A stretch of DNA of 64,000 bases, taken from the NCBI GenBank assembly GCA_963970005.1, contig CAXAMN010003692.1, forward strand, positions 223,326 through 287,325. Reading direction: 5' to 3'. The position numbers were made by a program, and so were the translations under genes. Of this stretch, positions 21,600-32,560 are shown piece after piece. This DNA comes from Durusdinium trenchii (lineage: Eukaryota > Sar > Dinophyceae > Suessiales > Symbiodiniaceae). The notes under the pieces are model-generated. The model was given only the letters and a program-made list of their open reading frames with translations. It made no database searches and was not told the origin of the DNA. The number at the start of each line of letters is the position of its first letter. Positions within the stretch are counted from its first letter, which is position 1.

Positions 21600-22430
21600 A
21601 TGCAACCCTCTGCGGAGATCGTGCGCGTCGTGTGCGCGAAATGCAGGCGAGAGTGCGATTTGGCCTGTTCCCGCGCAACCCTCTGCGGAGATCGTGCGTG
21701 TCGAGTGCGCGAAATGCAGGCGAGAGTGCGATTTGGCCCGTTCCCGTGCAACCCTCTGCGGAGATCGTGCGTGTCGAGTGCGCGAACTGCAGGCGATTGG
21801 TGCGGTCCGCGTGCAACCCTCTGCGGAGATCGTGCGTGTCGCGTGCGCGAAATGCAGGCGGGAGTGCGATTTGTCCGGTGCGCGCGGAACCCTCTGCGGA
21901 GATCGTGCGTGTGGAGTGCGCGAAATGCAGGCGAGAGTGCGATTTGTCACATGCCCGCGCAACCGTCTGCGGAGATCGTGCGTGTCGAGTGCGCGAAATG
22001 CAGGCGAGAGTGCGACTTGTCACATACCCGCGCAACCCTCTGCGGAGATCGTGCGTGTCGAGTGCGCGGAATGCAGGCGAGAGTGCGATTGGTTCTGCGC
22101 GCGGACAACCCTCTGCGGAGATCGCGCGGGTCGAGTGCGCGAGATGCAGGCGAGAGTGCGATGTGTTATGCGCGCGGGCAACACTCTGCGGAGATCGCGC
22201 GTGTCGAGTGCGTGAAATGCAGGCGAGAGCGCGATTTGTCCGATGCGCGCGCAACCCTCTGCGGAGATCGTGCGCGTGGAGTGTGCGAAACGCAGCCGAG
22301 AGCGCGATGTGTCCCATGTGCGTGCAACCCTCTGCGGAGATCGCGTGTGTCGAGTACGTGAAATGCAGGCGAGAGTGCGATTTATCCTGCGCGCCGGCAA
22401 CCCTCTGCGGAGATCGTGCCTTTGTAGTAC
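21600..22430 (+). repeat. 73-bp satellite array
   Basis: Twelve occurrences of CTGCGGAGATCG start at 21610, 21683, 21756, 21821, 21894, 21967, 22040, 22113, 22186, 22259, 22332 and 22405. Spacing is 73 bp in every step except one of 65. The unit also holds GTGCGTGTCGAGTGCGCGAA and ATGCAGGCGAGAGTGCGA. Because 73 is not a multiple of three, each unit shifts the frame. Open frames over 250 codons on both strands here are by-products of a stop-free unit, not genes. The array runs toward the gap at 22477 and may continue in it. Confidence 0.95.
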
Positions 22431-22476
22431 AACTTTAGTACGCGGAGTATCTGGCGAGCTGGAAGATGAGAACTGG

Positions 22477-22894
22477 NNNNNNNNNNNNNNNNNNNNNNNN
22501 NNNNNNNNNNNNNNNNNNNNNNNNNNNNNNNNNNNNNNNNNNNNNNNNNNNNNNNNNNNNNNNNNNNNNNNNNNNNNNNNNNNNNNNNNNNNNNNNNNNN
22601 NNNNNNNNNNNNNNNNNNNNNNNNNNNNNNNNNNNNNNNNNNNNNNNNNNNNNNNNNNNNNNNNNNNNNNNNNNNNNNNNNNNNNNNNNNNNNNNNNNNN
22701 NNNNNNNNNNNNNNNNNNNNNNNNNNNNNNNNNNNNNNNNNNNNNNNNNNNNNNNNNNNNNNNNNNNNNNNNNNNNNNNNNNNNNNNNNNNNNNNNNNNN
22801 NNNNNNNNNNNNNNNNNNNNNNNNNNNNNNNNNNNNNNNNNNNNNNNNNNNNNNNNNNNNNNNNNNNNNNNNNNNNNNNNNNNNNNNNNNNNNN
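22477..22894. other. Assembly gap (418 N)
   Basis: A run of N directly after the satellite array and a short unique stretch. Long open frames crossing it are artefacts. Confidence 0.99.
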
Positions 22895-22959
22895 GCTTGT
22901 GAAACTGTGGTAAAGGTGAAGGTGGTGGCGAACCCTTCGGCACAGGGGTGGACACACAC

Positions 22960-23060
22960 ACAGACATAGATACACACACAGAGACCCACACACTGCCTCA
23001 ACACACTCGACTTAACACTTCACACTGAACACTTAACACATAACTCACACTCTAACTTCA
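22960..23060 (+). repeat. ACAC / AACACTT simple repeat
   Basis: Contains ACACACACAGACATAGATAC, then AACACTTCACACTGAACACTT-like units related to those at 21305-21450. Confidence 0.7.
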
Positions 23061-26000
23061 CACGTGATGAAAAATGCTTTCGGGCCACTCGTCGTCTAGT
23101 TTTATTTAGGCAAAGCGCGTGACAAAACACTGCGTTTACCAATGGAACCTGCAAAGTAGGGTAAGGCTTCCAATCCGTGCGGACGTTTCTGTGTTTGGTC
23201 AAGCGGACTATCCAGCCGAGGTATGGCGCAGTAGGCGTGTATTCTGGTGTCCCACCAGACTTGGTGCTTCCTGCAGATGGCCGGCAGGACGGGGAACTTG
23301 GAGTCAGTGGTGCTTGGGGTGTCAAAGAGTTCACGTAGCCTCATAAGGCAACAGACAGCATGTTTTCTAAAGCAGATGCAACATATGCAACAAACATACA
23401 TCTCATTCTACAATAGTAAGCTGCTGAAATTCGGCAAGTATTTCAGATGTTCTGCAAGTTTACCGCATGGACACAGTTGACATTGAACATTCTTCCCAGT
23501 CTGGCGCCTTGCGGTTACAAGAAGGTGTTTTTCGCTCCCTTCGTGAGGGACTAAGAGAGGAAACCCGTTGAACAAACAAACTGACTTATTCAGCTTCGCA
23601 CTTCTGCACTGCAAGTGTTCTGAGGTCCGGACTCTGCAAGGTTTGGGCAGAAAGTCCCAAAGGCGCATTTTTAGAATGTTCAGAAATTGAATCACAGGCG
23701 GTGTACGTGAATGGAGGTATTTCTTGCGATTCCCAGTTTGCTTTGGTCACATCATCTTGGCAGGAGGAATTTGATCGCCCATCAACAGCCCCAGCAACAA
23801 GAGAGGTGCACAATGGCATAAAATTTGCATAAAGACAAGAAACTGACGGGGCGTTAGGGAGTTTTTTGGTGCAACAGCGGTGCATTGCTTTGGTGAAGAT
23901 TTACGAGTGCGCGATGTTAGTAAGTTGTCGTTGGCAAGGCAAAGAAACACTTCACACGCGAAGGAGAGAAATCAAAGATCTTGACATTCAAAGACGACGA
24001 ACAGTCATGAGTCATGTGCTAATCAGGAAGACACTGAAAGACATGGACCCCGTGCTTCAGTTCTTAAATGGACGTCACTGGAGGTCACTACCCGTTTCTA
24101 GAACCCTAGGGTGTTGCTAGTCCGAGGCTTGCGATTAAAGATAGCTAAACAAAAAGAGGAAGAAGAAGCTACTAATAGCTTCTTGTTACTAGTGATAATG
24201 CACTTATTGCTAGTAGTGATGCACTTGTTTCTAGATAATAAGAAGAAACGAGAAGAACCACAAGAAGATTCGTCAGTTTGCGAGAGCAATGTCAATTTGC
24301 AAGAGGACCACATCACCCCCAGGCTGGTAAAGAGGCGGGACTTGCCACGTTTTATTCACGTTTCTTCAATCTTGATCTTCACCGAGTCGTTTTTTGACTT
24401 TGAGTCGTCCTTTCACCCAAAGGACCGTGTTGATGACCGGCCGCAAACTGCACCTGTTACTGGCTCCAAGCATAGGCGTGCAGTGCGACCGAACGTGCGG
24501 CACTCTTTCACCACTTTACCAGCATGGGAACAAATGATAGTCGAACTTCCGCGAACACAATCTAAATAATCTCTGTCTTGCATGCTATAGGCCCTGCCAT
24601 GGACATGCGCTGCATAGATCCCCAAGTTGCACTTCTTTTCTTCTATGAATATGGATGAATATGGCAAGTCACTCACTCAATGCAGCTCCCGCCGAACTTT
24701 GCTTAAGAAAAACTGCATCACGTAAGGTTGCAGAAGAGCATGTGTAGGCAAGCTCCTTGGCGCAAGTCCACACTCCAATTGCCTAAGGCAGATGATACAC
24801 TGCAAGCACAGTGAGATCCATGCATAGATTGACAGTGAGTTTGTACTCTGTTATTGGAAGAATAAATATCAATTATCACCAAAGTATGCCAGGGGCGTTT
24901 CTGACTCTGCGCGCAAATCAAGCTGCCGATTTGCAAGTGCCAGTTTTGCACACGGACCTTCAGTGGACAAACTTTGCATCTAGGAAGGAATGGAGGAGCT
25001 TTGGATTGGGCTGTGATTCAAGGCAAACCAGCTTGTTCTTGGGGAGTTCTAATTACCACGAAGCAGTAGAGATCAGTAGAGTGTTAAAGGTTCTGGGATT
25101 CATGGCGCATCCACCCTTAAATAAAGACAAAGCAGCTGGACATTTGTGATGGAGCGGGTGTTTCGGGAGTGAAACAACATTAAAGCGTTGCAGGCTGTCA
25201 CGCAGGTCTGAATCAGAGGAAGCTATTCTAGAGTTCGAAGGCGGGTCGTCTTGTCAGCAGTGACACTCGACGGCCGTATCATTTCACATCTCTTTGAAGT
25301 GCTCAAGCGAACATTGTGTGTAGGCTTCCTTGAGGGAGATGAGGAGCAGGAGCACTTTGTTGCAGCATCATATCAAGAGTGATTTAGCGTGTGAGTTCTG
25401 CCCTCAGCGAGTCCTGGCAGGATGGAGTAACGACATTTAGTCCTGCTGAAAGGCACAGTCGCCAGCCTGGTTGCATCATTGCTTCATCGAGGTTTGCTTT
25501 TGGGGTTGGGAATGGCGCTTTGAGCGCTTATGTCTCAAAATGATGCGCAATGGAGGTATGTGCAGCACCTGCATGAACAGGACCAGGCTTGCGAGATAGT
25601 CTCACGTCTTAGTCTGACGTACTGTACTTATGCCATGATTGTTTCCAACAGATTTTGTCAAGATTTAGAAATCAAGATTTGCCCTCTAAGGGGGTGTGCA
25701 ACTTACAGTATCATGCTTTCGGAAGGCTATGGAGCAAGATATGACTGAGGAGAGGAACATACGCGAACAGGCTTTCACCTGATGAGTTCCTTGCATGGAG
25801 GGCTCTGATCAGATATCAGATGGAGTTCCTTTTCATCATGTAGTGCGCAATCAAAATGTTTAAGCCTTGCGGAACCACAACAAATGAGGCGGCGGTGCTG
25901 TATTATTGGCCTTGCTGTTTCATTTCCATCCGTGCTCCATTGCCAGGCAGTCTCAATGGCTTTGAGGCTAGATATCAATTATTTGGAGTGCTTTTCTGAA

Positions 26001-26727
26001 TCCATTGAACAACATAATTACATCAAACATGCAGCCTTGACCTGCAGCAGTGCTTTACACGGAGTTTGCTGTGGATGCTAGGACCACAGCCTTCAATGCC
26101 ATGGCATCCAGTCAAATGGCAGTGACACTTCGCCGGGTCAAGCTGCCCTTCTTTAACACGTGACAAGGGAGAGCGCAGCATGTTGGATCCACAACGCTAA
26201 AGCAGGTTACACTGTAGCAAGTATCCTATTAATTGCAACATTTACATGAATTTACAGGAAACGTATGTATATAAATGTTACTTAGAACTTGTGGGGAGTC
26301 TTATAGGTGCTGAAACGGCTGTGTGCACTACCATGCCAGGTTCCTTGGCGACCTGAGGTGCCACTAAAACCAGGAATGTATAGGAGGATGTACTTGTGGA
26401 CTTGACTTCTGACAGGTGTTCCTTGCCCTGAAAAAGCAGGCACGAAGATGCTTGCAGCTTTACCTTTGGTTGCGCTGACTCTTCAGGGTCGAATAGGTTT
26501 GGCCTTTGTCAGGGTGGAACCGGTTCGTTTCGATTTGTGGAGCACACGGTTCGGGCGGTTCCGGTTTGGTGGTCGGTTTGGGATCCGGCGATTCGGTTCT
26601 GTTCGTTTTTTCCGTGTGTGTGTGTCAGTGTGTGTGTGTACCCCTTGGAGTCACAGGGATCCTTTTGGATTAGAGATTTCTTTACGTTTTTATTGTTTCA
26701 CCAGGGGGCCGCCGCGGCCGCTGTGCG
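23061..26727 (+). other. Non-coding host DNA, no gene seen
   Basis: No RT, transposase or recognisable protein domain. Open frames at 24111-24569 and 24811-25149 are the longest but lack motifs. A CTAG-rich segment at about 24160-24240 is related to one at 31300-31375. Confidence 0.45.
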
Positions 26728-27312
26728 AGAGCGGAAGCGGCAAATCATTTGCTTGAGGGAGCTTGACCGAACGAGTCAAAGGGAAGTCACTGCCTGTGGC
26801 TTACCAAAACGCGATTCTGCATTGACCATTTACAGCCTGGATTTAGGGAAGCACTCAACTTGATTTTTACAGCAGGGGGATCAGGATCCCTTGGTGTGCC
26901 TCATCTAAGAAAGACCGCACCAAGTGGATGTGATATCAGTGCCCGGCCAGCACTGACGTACCTGCCTTTCAATTTGAAGCCTTTTCTGCAGTCCTCTTTT
27001 AAGCCTTTATTGAGCTTGTGGCCCTGCTTCCTCTTGAAGACCTCCAGGCTCCGTAGGTTTACTTGACCTTTTCAGGAATTGGGTACTCACATCAGTACGC
27101 ATTTCTATAAGTGTGTCTCTCGTTAGTGAGAGCCCAGGGTGACCCCGAAGAGTGGCCCGTCGCAGCTTTGAGCTTTAAAGTTTTTGATTTTGGAGGCTTC
27201 AAGAATCTGGAGACTTTGGAACTTTGTACCCACCCTGGCTTCTTAGGTTTTTCATTTAGGCGGGCGTGTGGCAAACCGCATCAGCGTCCGTACACAAAAT
27301 CTCAAGTGTGTC
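26728..27312 (+). repeat. Direct repeat R1, copy 1
   Basis: Starts AGAGCGGAAGCGGCAAATC and ends near ACAAAATCTCAAGTGTGT. The same sequence recurs at 27738-28289 with over 90% identity by eye. Copy 1 has an extra block of about 50 bp near 26907-26960 (AAGACCGCACCAAGTGGATG). A second, shorter echo of its inner part (CAGCCCAGGGTGAGCCCGAAG) follows at 27325-27350. No coding capacity recognised. Confidence 0.85.
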
Positions 27313-27654
27313 TGACCTCAGAGTCAGCCCAGGGTGAGCCCGAAGAGTGCCCCCTGTGGACCCATCGAACGGGGGTTTGTCGAACGTATCCCCTGCCCGG
27401 ATACAGAGCAGCTCGCTCACGCCAAAATTACTTGCCAAGACCTGACGCGTAATTGAATTCCAAGTATAGGCAGTCTTCGGACAAGCCATTAGGTGACCAC
27501 AGCGATCAGAGCAGCCAGCAGCGGCCCCTTTCCCTCTCCCCTCTTCTTTGCTTTTTTTTGGGGGGGGAGGGCGGTGTTCCTGGATGCAACACTCAGGTAC
27601 CCCTCTCTTTTTTGGTGTGTCCCTGGACGCTTGTTTCGTACCTGGGAGCACCTC

Positions 27655-27682
27655 TCTCGCTCTCTCTCTCTCTCTCTCTCCT
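27655..27682 (+). repeat. (TC)n microsatellite
   Basis: Perfect CT repeat, about 13 units, between the two R1 copies. Confidence 0.9.
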
Positions 27683-27737
27683 TATCTTGTCGGTTGTGTC
27701 CTTGGACGCTTGAGTCGTAGCTGGGAACACCGTTGTC

Positions 27738-28289
27738 AGAGCGGAAGCGGCAAATCATTTGCTTGAGGGAGCTTGACCGAACGAGTCAAAGGGAAGTCAT
27801 TGCCCGTGGCTTACCAAAACGCGATTCTGCATTGACCATTTACAGCCTGGATTTAGGGAAGCGCTCAACTTGATTTTTACAGCAGGGGATCAGGATGCCT
27901 TGGGGTGCCTCATACGTACCTGCCTTTCAATTTTAAGCCTTTTCTGCAGTCCTCTTTTAAGCTTTTATTGAGCTTGTGGCCCTGCTTCCTCTTGAAGAGC
28001 TCCAGGCTCCGTAGGTTTACTTGACCTTTTCAGGGATTGGGTACTCAGGTTGGCGTGTGCGCATTTCTATAAGTGTGTCTCTCCTTAGTGAGAGCCCAGG
28101 GTGGCCCCGAAGGGTGGCCTGTCGCAGCTTTGAGCTTTAAAGTTTTTGCTTTCGGAGGCTTCAAGAACCTGGAGATTTTGATCTTTGGAGACGTTGGAAC
28201 TTTGTACCCGCCCTGGTTTCTTAGGTTTTTCACTTAGGCCGGCGTGTGGCAAACCGCATCAGCGTCCGTACACAAAATCTCAAGTGTGT
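27738..28289 (+). repeat. Direct repeat R1, copy 2, ending in (GT)n
   Basis: Second copy of the 26728 repeat, about 1.01 kb downstream in the same orientation. It lacks the 50-bp block of copy 1 and has an 18-bp insertion near 28170. A (GT)n run follows at about 28285-28306. Confidence 0.85.
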
Positions 28290-29485
28290 GTGTGTGTGTG
28301 TGTGTGCGTCGTCGGTTCGCGGTTTCTGTGTGTGTTTTACGGCGGTTCCTGGGGCTGGTGGTTTTGAGGTTTGATTGGACAAAAATGAAAGAATTAGTTT
28401 AATTACGAAAGCCAGCCGATAGGCTAGACTGGAGTTGTCGATGGGCGAACGGAGTGAGTATTAGGGGGTGTGCGGAGGGGTGGTCCCCCAGAGGGCAATT
28501 TCGGAGGGCGAGCCCAGCGCCTGGTGGGAGAGAGCGAAAAAAACGGTGGGCAGAATGGGATTGATGGTTTTGGGGGTGTTGTGACGCAAGCGATGTAATT
28601 GACGGCGAAGAGTGCATCGTTAGCACCATGAGGGGATTAGGAGGCCATGATAGGAAAAGGTTGATAGCGGGCCCGAAAAGTGGTTGGACCGGATCGAGGA
28701 AAGGGAGCTGCGCGTCTCTAGTGGCCATTGAAAATGTTCGACCAGAGTGAAAGAGAGGTGTGTGTCTCTCAAGACTCTGTTGTCTGGTGGAAAGGATGTA
28801 ATCTGTGAGGGCAGGAGAGGGAACAGAATGCGTGAGGAAGGGATTGCAAGGAATGATGAGATCCGTTGAGGGCAGGAGAGGGAACAGAACGCGGTGGGCT
28901 AGCTTTGTGAGCGGCATAGTAGCCAGGCGCAAAAGGGCACGCCATATGGGGTGGGAGTTCATGTGGAAGACAGGCGTAGCGGAGGAGGGCGTGGTAGGAA
29001 AAGTATTCATGTGGAGGGTAGGCGTAGCGGGGGAGGATGTGAGAGGTGTGGAGCTAACGAGGGAAGCGAGAAGGGCAAGGGACATGTGTGCTCCAGAGGC
29101 CATTTAAGCGGTCTGGTAGCTGGGGTGGGGGTGTATGTATTGGGAAACAACGGGATGTGAAAAGTGGTTGGAAGTCTCCCGGACAAGGGAGATGCGCGTC
29201 TTCCAACCTCTGTTTTCTTGTGGCTAATTTAATACGAGTCCTTCTTGTGGCTGTCGACTCTTGGGGGCGCCCTTTCTCTATGGTTTAAAGGCCTGTTGAC
29301 CAGAAGCGACAAGACGTTTTACGTAGGGTGGGAGTTCATGGGGAGGAGGGGCGTCGCGGGGGAGGTTTCCTCGGAAGCGAGAAGTGTGTCGCTCACCTCT
29401 GGGTGAGTTGCCACGAAAGGGGCAACACGGCCCATCGAGCAGGTTGTAGACAAGTGCTGTTTGGTGTAATTACCTTAGCTAAGCT
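28290..29485 (+). other. Purine-rich host DNA with local duplications
   Basis: GAGGGCAGGAGAGGGAACAG occurs twice, near 28807 and 28868. A module GGGTGGGAGTTCATGNGGA with GGCGTAGCGGGGGAGG recurs near 28949, 29007 and 29325. A 234-codon minus-strand frame (28399-29103) lies across these repeats and I do not accept it as a gene. Confidence 0.55.
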
Positions 29486-29646
29486 ATGGAATCTCGTTTC
29501 TTCCTTGCTCCGTTAGAGCTCGAGCGCCGGAGCCGTGCGGGTCTGATGGGGCGTGCTGGGGCGGATGGATCGACGCTGGGTATCGCGGACTTTTTGGAAA
29601 CCTTGGTCGCGCGTCTTTCTGAGAGTTTGCCGGCGCCTTGGCTGTG
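29486..29646 (+). CDS. Candidate first exon, host gene
   Basis: An ATG at 29486 opens MESRFFLAPLELERRSRAGL, then MGRAGADGSTLGIADFLETL and VARLSESLPAPWL, and meets a consensus donor GTGAGT at 29647. The composition (Leu/Ala/Glu with Arg) is protein-like. The exon ends in phase 2. The next exon is not certain; the one at 30060 is in a different phase, so an exon between them would be needed. Product unknown. Confidence 0.4.
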
Positions 29647-30059
29647 GTGAGTCTGAGTCTGGGATCGTCCTCCAAGTGTCACGGGCGCGAGCGGAGAGTC
29701 AGGTGGCCCCTCCGAGGAGATTTCCTTTGCCCGATGTGACACGCTCACTTGATCTTGGCTCTAACTGACGTTGAGGTGCCCTTTTCTCTTGTCCAAACGC
29801 CCCTTCATCCACAAGAACAAAAGCGCCTGGCCCCCCCCCACCTGTGACTGAAAGCCTATCATGTCGGCCCCGCCTTGTGCGTCGCAAAGCTTCCTCTGCG
29901 CTCTCGCATTCACCCCTGCTGACTAATTCAGATCTCGAGGTTTCTCAGAGAGAAATGCAACCCTTGCATTCCTGGCTTACACTGAATTTACACACTCTTG
30001 CAACTTTGTGTGTGTTTCTAAGGCTAACCCAACGGAAATAGGTTATTTGCAATGTGCAG

Positions 30060-30428
30060 GCGTTGCCAGAAGCAAAATTGCCTTCGAGTCTCCAATGGCA
30101 GCTACAAAACATTTTTGCTATCGCCCATGCATTTTGTTTTTTCGAGGCCCTAAAAGATCAAAATCAATACGCCCGTTGGGCTGTGTGGTTTGGTGGCCTT
30201 TCCGTGGCGCTAATTTCGTTTTGGTGGACTTTTGTAGCATTCTGGCTGCTCCTTGGTGTCCTGCCCGTGACACTGACTTGCTCTTTACAGGGGGCATCAC
30301 AGGCAAAAGACAATGTCATCACTTTTGAAGTATTGTTACCCTCCCTTGGGGGGAATGCTCTGCGGAAAGTTGTATCTTTTTCCCAAACGCAAGCGAACTC
30401 TGTTGGTTGGAAAGGGACCGTCTTTTAG
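30060..30428 (+). CDS. Exon candidate with a membrane region
   Basis: After AATGTGCAG the frame runs 122 codons to a stop at 30428. It reads ALPEAKLPSSLQWQLQNIFA, then a helix with FFEALKDQNQYARW, then a hydrophobic span of about 30 residues (WFGGLSVALISFWWTFVAFW and LLLGVLPVTLTC), then KDNVITFEVLLPSLGGNAL. One or two transmembrane helices are likely. A donor may cut the exon short of the stop. No family recognised. Confidence 0.45.
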   Translation, partial: ALPEAKLPSSLQWQLQNIFAIAHAFCFFEALKDQNQYARWAVWFGGLSVALISFWWTFVAFWLLLGVLPVTLTCSLQGASQAKDNVITFEVLLPSLGGNALRKVVSFSQTQANSVGWKGTVF

Positions 30429-32115
30429 GTTGTATGCTGCATGGGGCTCTCATGAAAAGGTGTTTTAACGCTGTACTGGCAACTCATAAGGGGTTAATTA
30501 CGCCTGCTGCAGCAATGCGGATGTAAATCAATCAAACCCACACTCTGTCAGAACTAGCGTTCCATTGGTCCTTGCACTCTTTGGGTCGACTTTTTTGGTG
30601 ACAAACCTTGTTTGGGTATCAGCGTTCCATTGCTCCCGGGGGTGACTGGGGGATGACTTCTTGGAAACTGACTAAGGGATGACTTTGTCAGGTTCCTGTA
30701 CCTGTTCTGGGTTCGGTCTGGGGCTTCGACTCCTGTTCGTTGGGGGCCTGGTTCGCTTTTGGTGCTTGGCGGTTCCGGTTCGTCGCGGTTCGGCTCGCGG
30801 TTCCGGTTCATTTCCAGAATCTCTGTGCAGGTTTTGATTGTTGCCCCCGGGTTCTCTGCAGCACGCTCTTGCAAACGTGCAGTTTCTGGTCGTGGTTGGG
30901 GTTTCTAAAACTTTTTGCTTGGCTGTTTTCTTGCGAATATGCCTCGAGGCTGATGATCCCATGTTGAGAACTTTGCTGCAGCGGCTTGTGTATTCCTCAA
31001 CCCGGAAGGCAATCAATTTGTCTCAAAAACACCACTGCGATTGCAGTTTGAATCCTCGACCCGAACCAAACAGATCCAGAAAGTGTTGCACAAAGATCGC
31101 AGGCAATAGCTCAGCAGTCCTATTTCGTATACTCCGACTCCCCGGCAGCTCACTCAGCTCACCTGCCCTGAGTTTTTGCCAGCAGAAATAGCCTTGCTTT
31201 GCTGCCAGGCCAAAGACGATGTTGGGGAGACGGTGAGCTTGTGGTGGACTTCTCAGTGTCAACCAAAAAACAAAATCAAGTGAAAGGGATTTCAAGAGTA
31301 GTACTAGGAACAAGAAGCTTCTAGGGCGGAGACCATTACTAGTAGTAACAAGAAGCTACTAGTAAATTGAAAGGGATTCTAAACGTTTTCTTCCAGTTTT
31401 CTTCACACGCCTTGACGCATTAGCTCCCATCCGACCATGGTGTTTGCCCAGGCCGCAAATTGGGCACTGCGATGTCAGATGGTGGCCATTCTATTGCAAC
31501 ACGTGTAGCTGTGCGAACATCTGACCTGACAATGGAGGTATGGTGAAACTGCAACCCGCGTCTCCTTTGAGATGAAGCCTTCCGTGAAAGAGGTCAAACC
31601 GACCGGCGCACGACACCTAGGGTTTGGGAACACATTCGACTTGCTTTGAGGCCAGCCCAGATGCGGTGGTTTCGAGCCATTCTGTTCTGGACACCATCAT
31701 TCATCTCAAAACAGTCCGCTTCTTACAACTCTGGAACTTCTTGGTCCATCCAACACCCGTGTTGCAAGGTTTGCCCGGAGCATCCTACGGTCTTGATTGC
31801 AGAGGTCGTTGATTTTGACATCAGTGGAGGCAGAAGCTGGTGTCAAACATGTTGTTGATTTGTTTTGTTTTTTAATGTTTGAATTCAATATCTTTGATGC
31901 AAAGCCTCACAATAGCTCAGCAGCTTGCACCCCATCTGAGATGTGGACCAACGGAATGCGTGCAGCATCGTACCAGATGACTTGTTCCCCAACAGCATTT
32001 GATGTTGGCCGAGCCTCTCTTTCTTCTCTTTCTTCTCTAATGCGCATGTGACCGCGTGTGTTTCATAATCACTCTTGCTTTATTTACAATATATATATAT
32101 ATAATATATATTTAT
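30429..32115 (+). other. Non-coding host DNA ending in (TA)n
   Basis: No supported gene. A GGTTC-rich stretch lies near 30765-30812 and a CTAG-rich palindromic segment near 31300-31375. The interval closes with (TA)n at about 32085-32110, immediately before the LTR element. Confidence 0.45.
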
Positions 32116-32376
32116 TGTGAATTTCGAACCTTTCGGTCACTGAGGAACCAGTCTTGACCCACTCAGGTGTGTTCACGTCCGAAGCCACGAGTGTGCGAGG
32201 CCGCAAGGGTGGTGTAGGGTGGGCCACCCGTGACCTGAGCCATAGAAGCAGTGAGGACACTGCAGGGCGAGGCGCCCGACCGTTCGTACCAACCTTCAGG
32301 TGAGCTGTGAGTGGAAAACGCACGCGGCTGTGCGAGGGGAGGAGGATCTTTTGTTGCTACCTTTGTGTCAATCACA
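32116..32376 (+). repeat. 5' LTR, element 1
   Basis: Begins TGTGAATTTCGAACC and ends GTGTCAATCACA, giving 5-bp terminal inverted repeats TGTGA/TCACA. It matches 40044-40304 along its whole length. It should carry the element promoter; I see no clear TATA box. Confidence 0.95.
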
Positions 32377-32377
32377 T

Positions 32378-32389
32378 TGGTAGCGGAGC
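32378..32389 (+). promoter_or_regulatory. Primer-binding site, initiator-Met tRNA type
   Basis: TGGTAGCGGAGC lies one base after the LTR. It resembles the complement of the initiator methionine tRNA 3' end (TGGTAGCAGAG type), the usual primer of copia elements. Element 2 carries TGGCAGCGGAGC at the same place. Confidence 0.7.
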
Positions 32390-32560
32390 TACTGCTAAAG
32401 CTCCAGACAACACCTGACCCTTGTGCTTGGTTGTTGTTGACTGCGTGGTTGAGTCGGTGAATACGTTGTTTGGCCGCAAGGCAGTCGACAGGTTGCGCAT
32501 TGTCTTGGTGGTGTTGTCACAGAGTTGTTGAGCTGCGGTTTCCAGGGAGGAAACAGCCCA

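Noticed and set aside
21528..22438. Long open frames (251-287 codons) on both strands with repeated Cys motifs such as CAKCRREC
   Set aside because: They come from a stop-free 73-bp satellite whose length rotates the frame; all frames are equally open.
22020..23004. Frames of 160-320 codons across the gap
   Set aside because: Most of their length is N.
28399..29103. 234-codon minus-strand frame rich in Ser, Pro and Leu
   Set aside because: It spans locally duplicated purine-rich sequence, has no motif or splice context, and reads like the complement of GA-rich DNA.
32111..32115. Target-site duplication of the copia element
   Set aside because: TTTAT at the left and AATAA at the right are not the same five bases, and both lie in TA-rich DNA.
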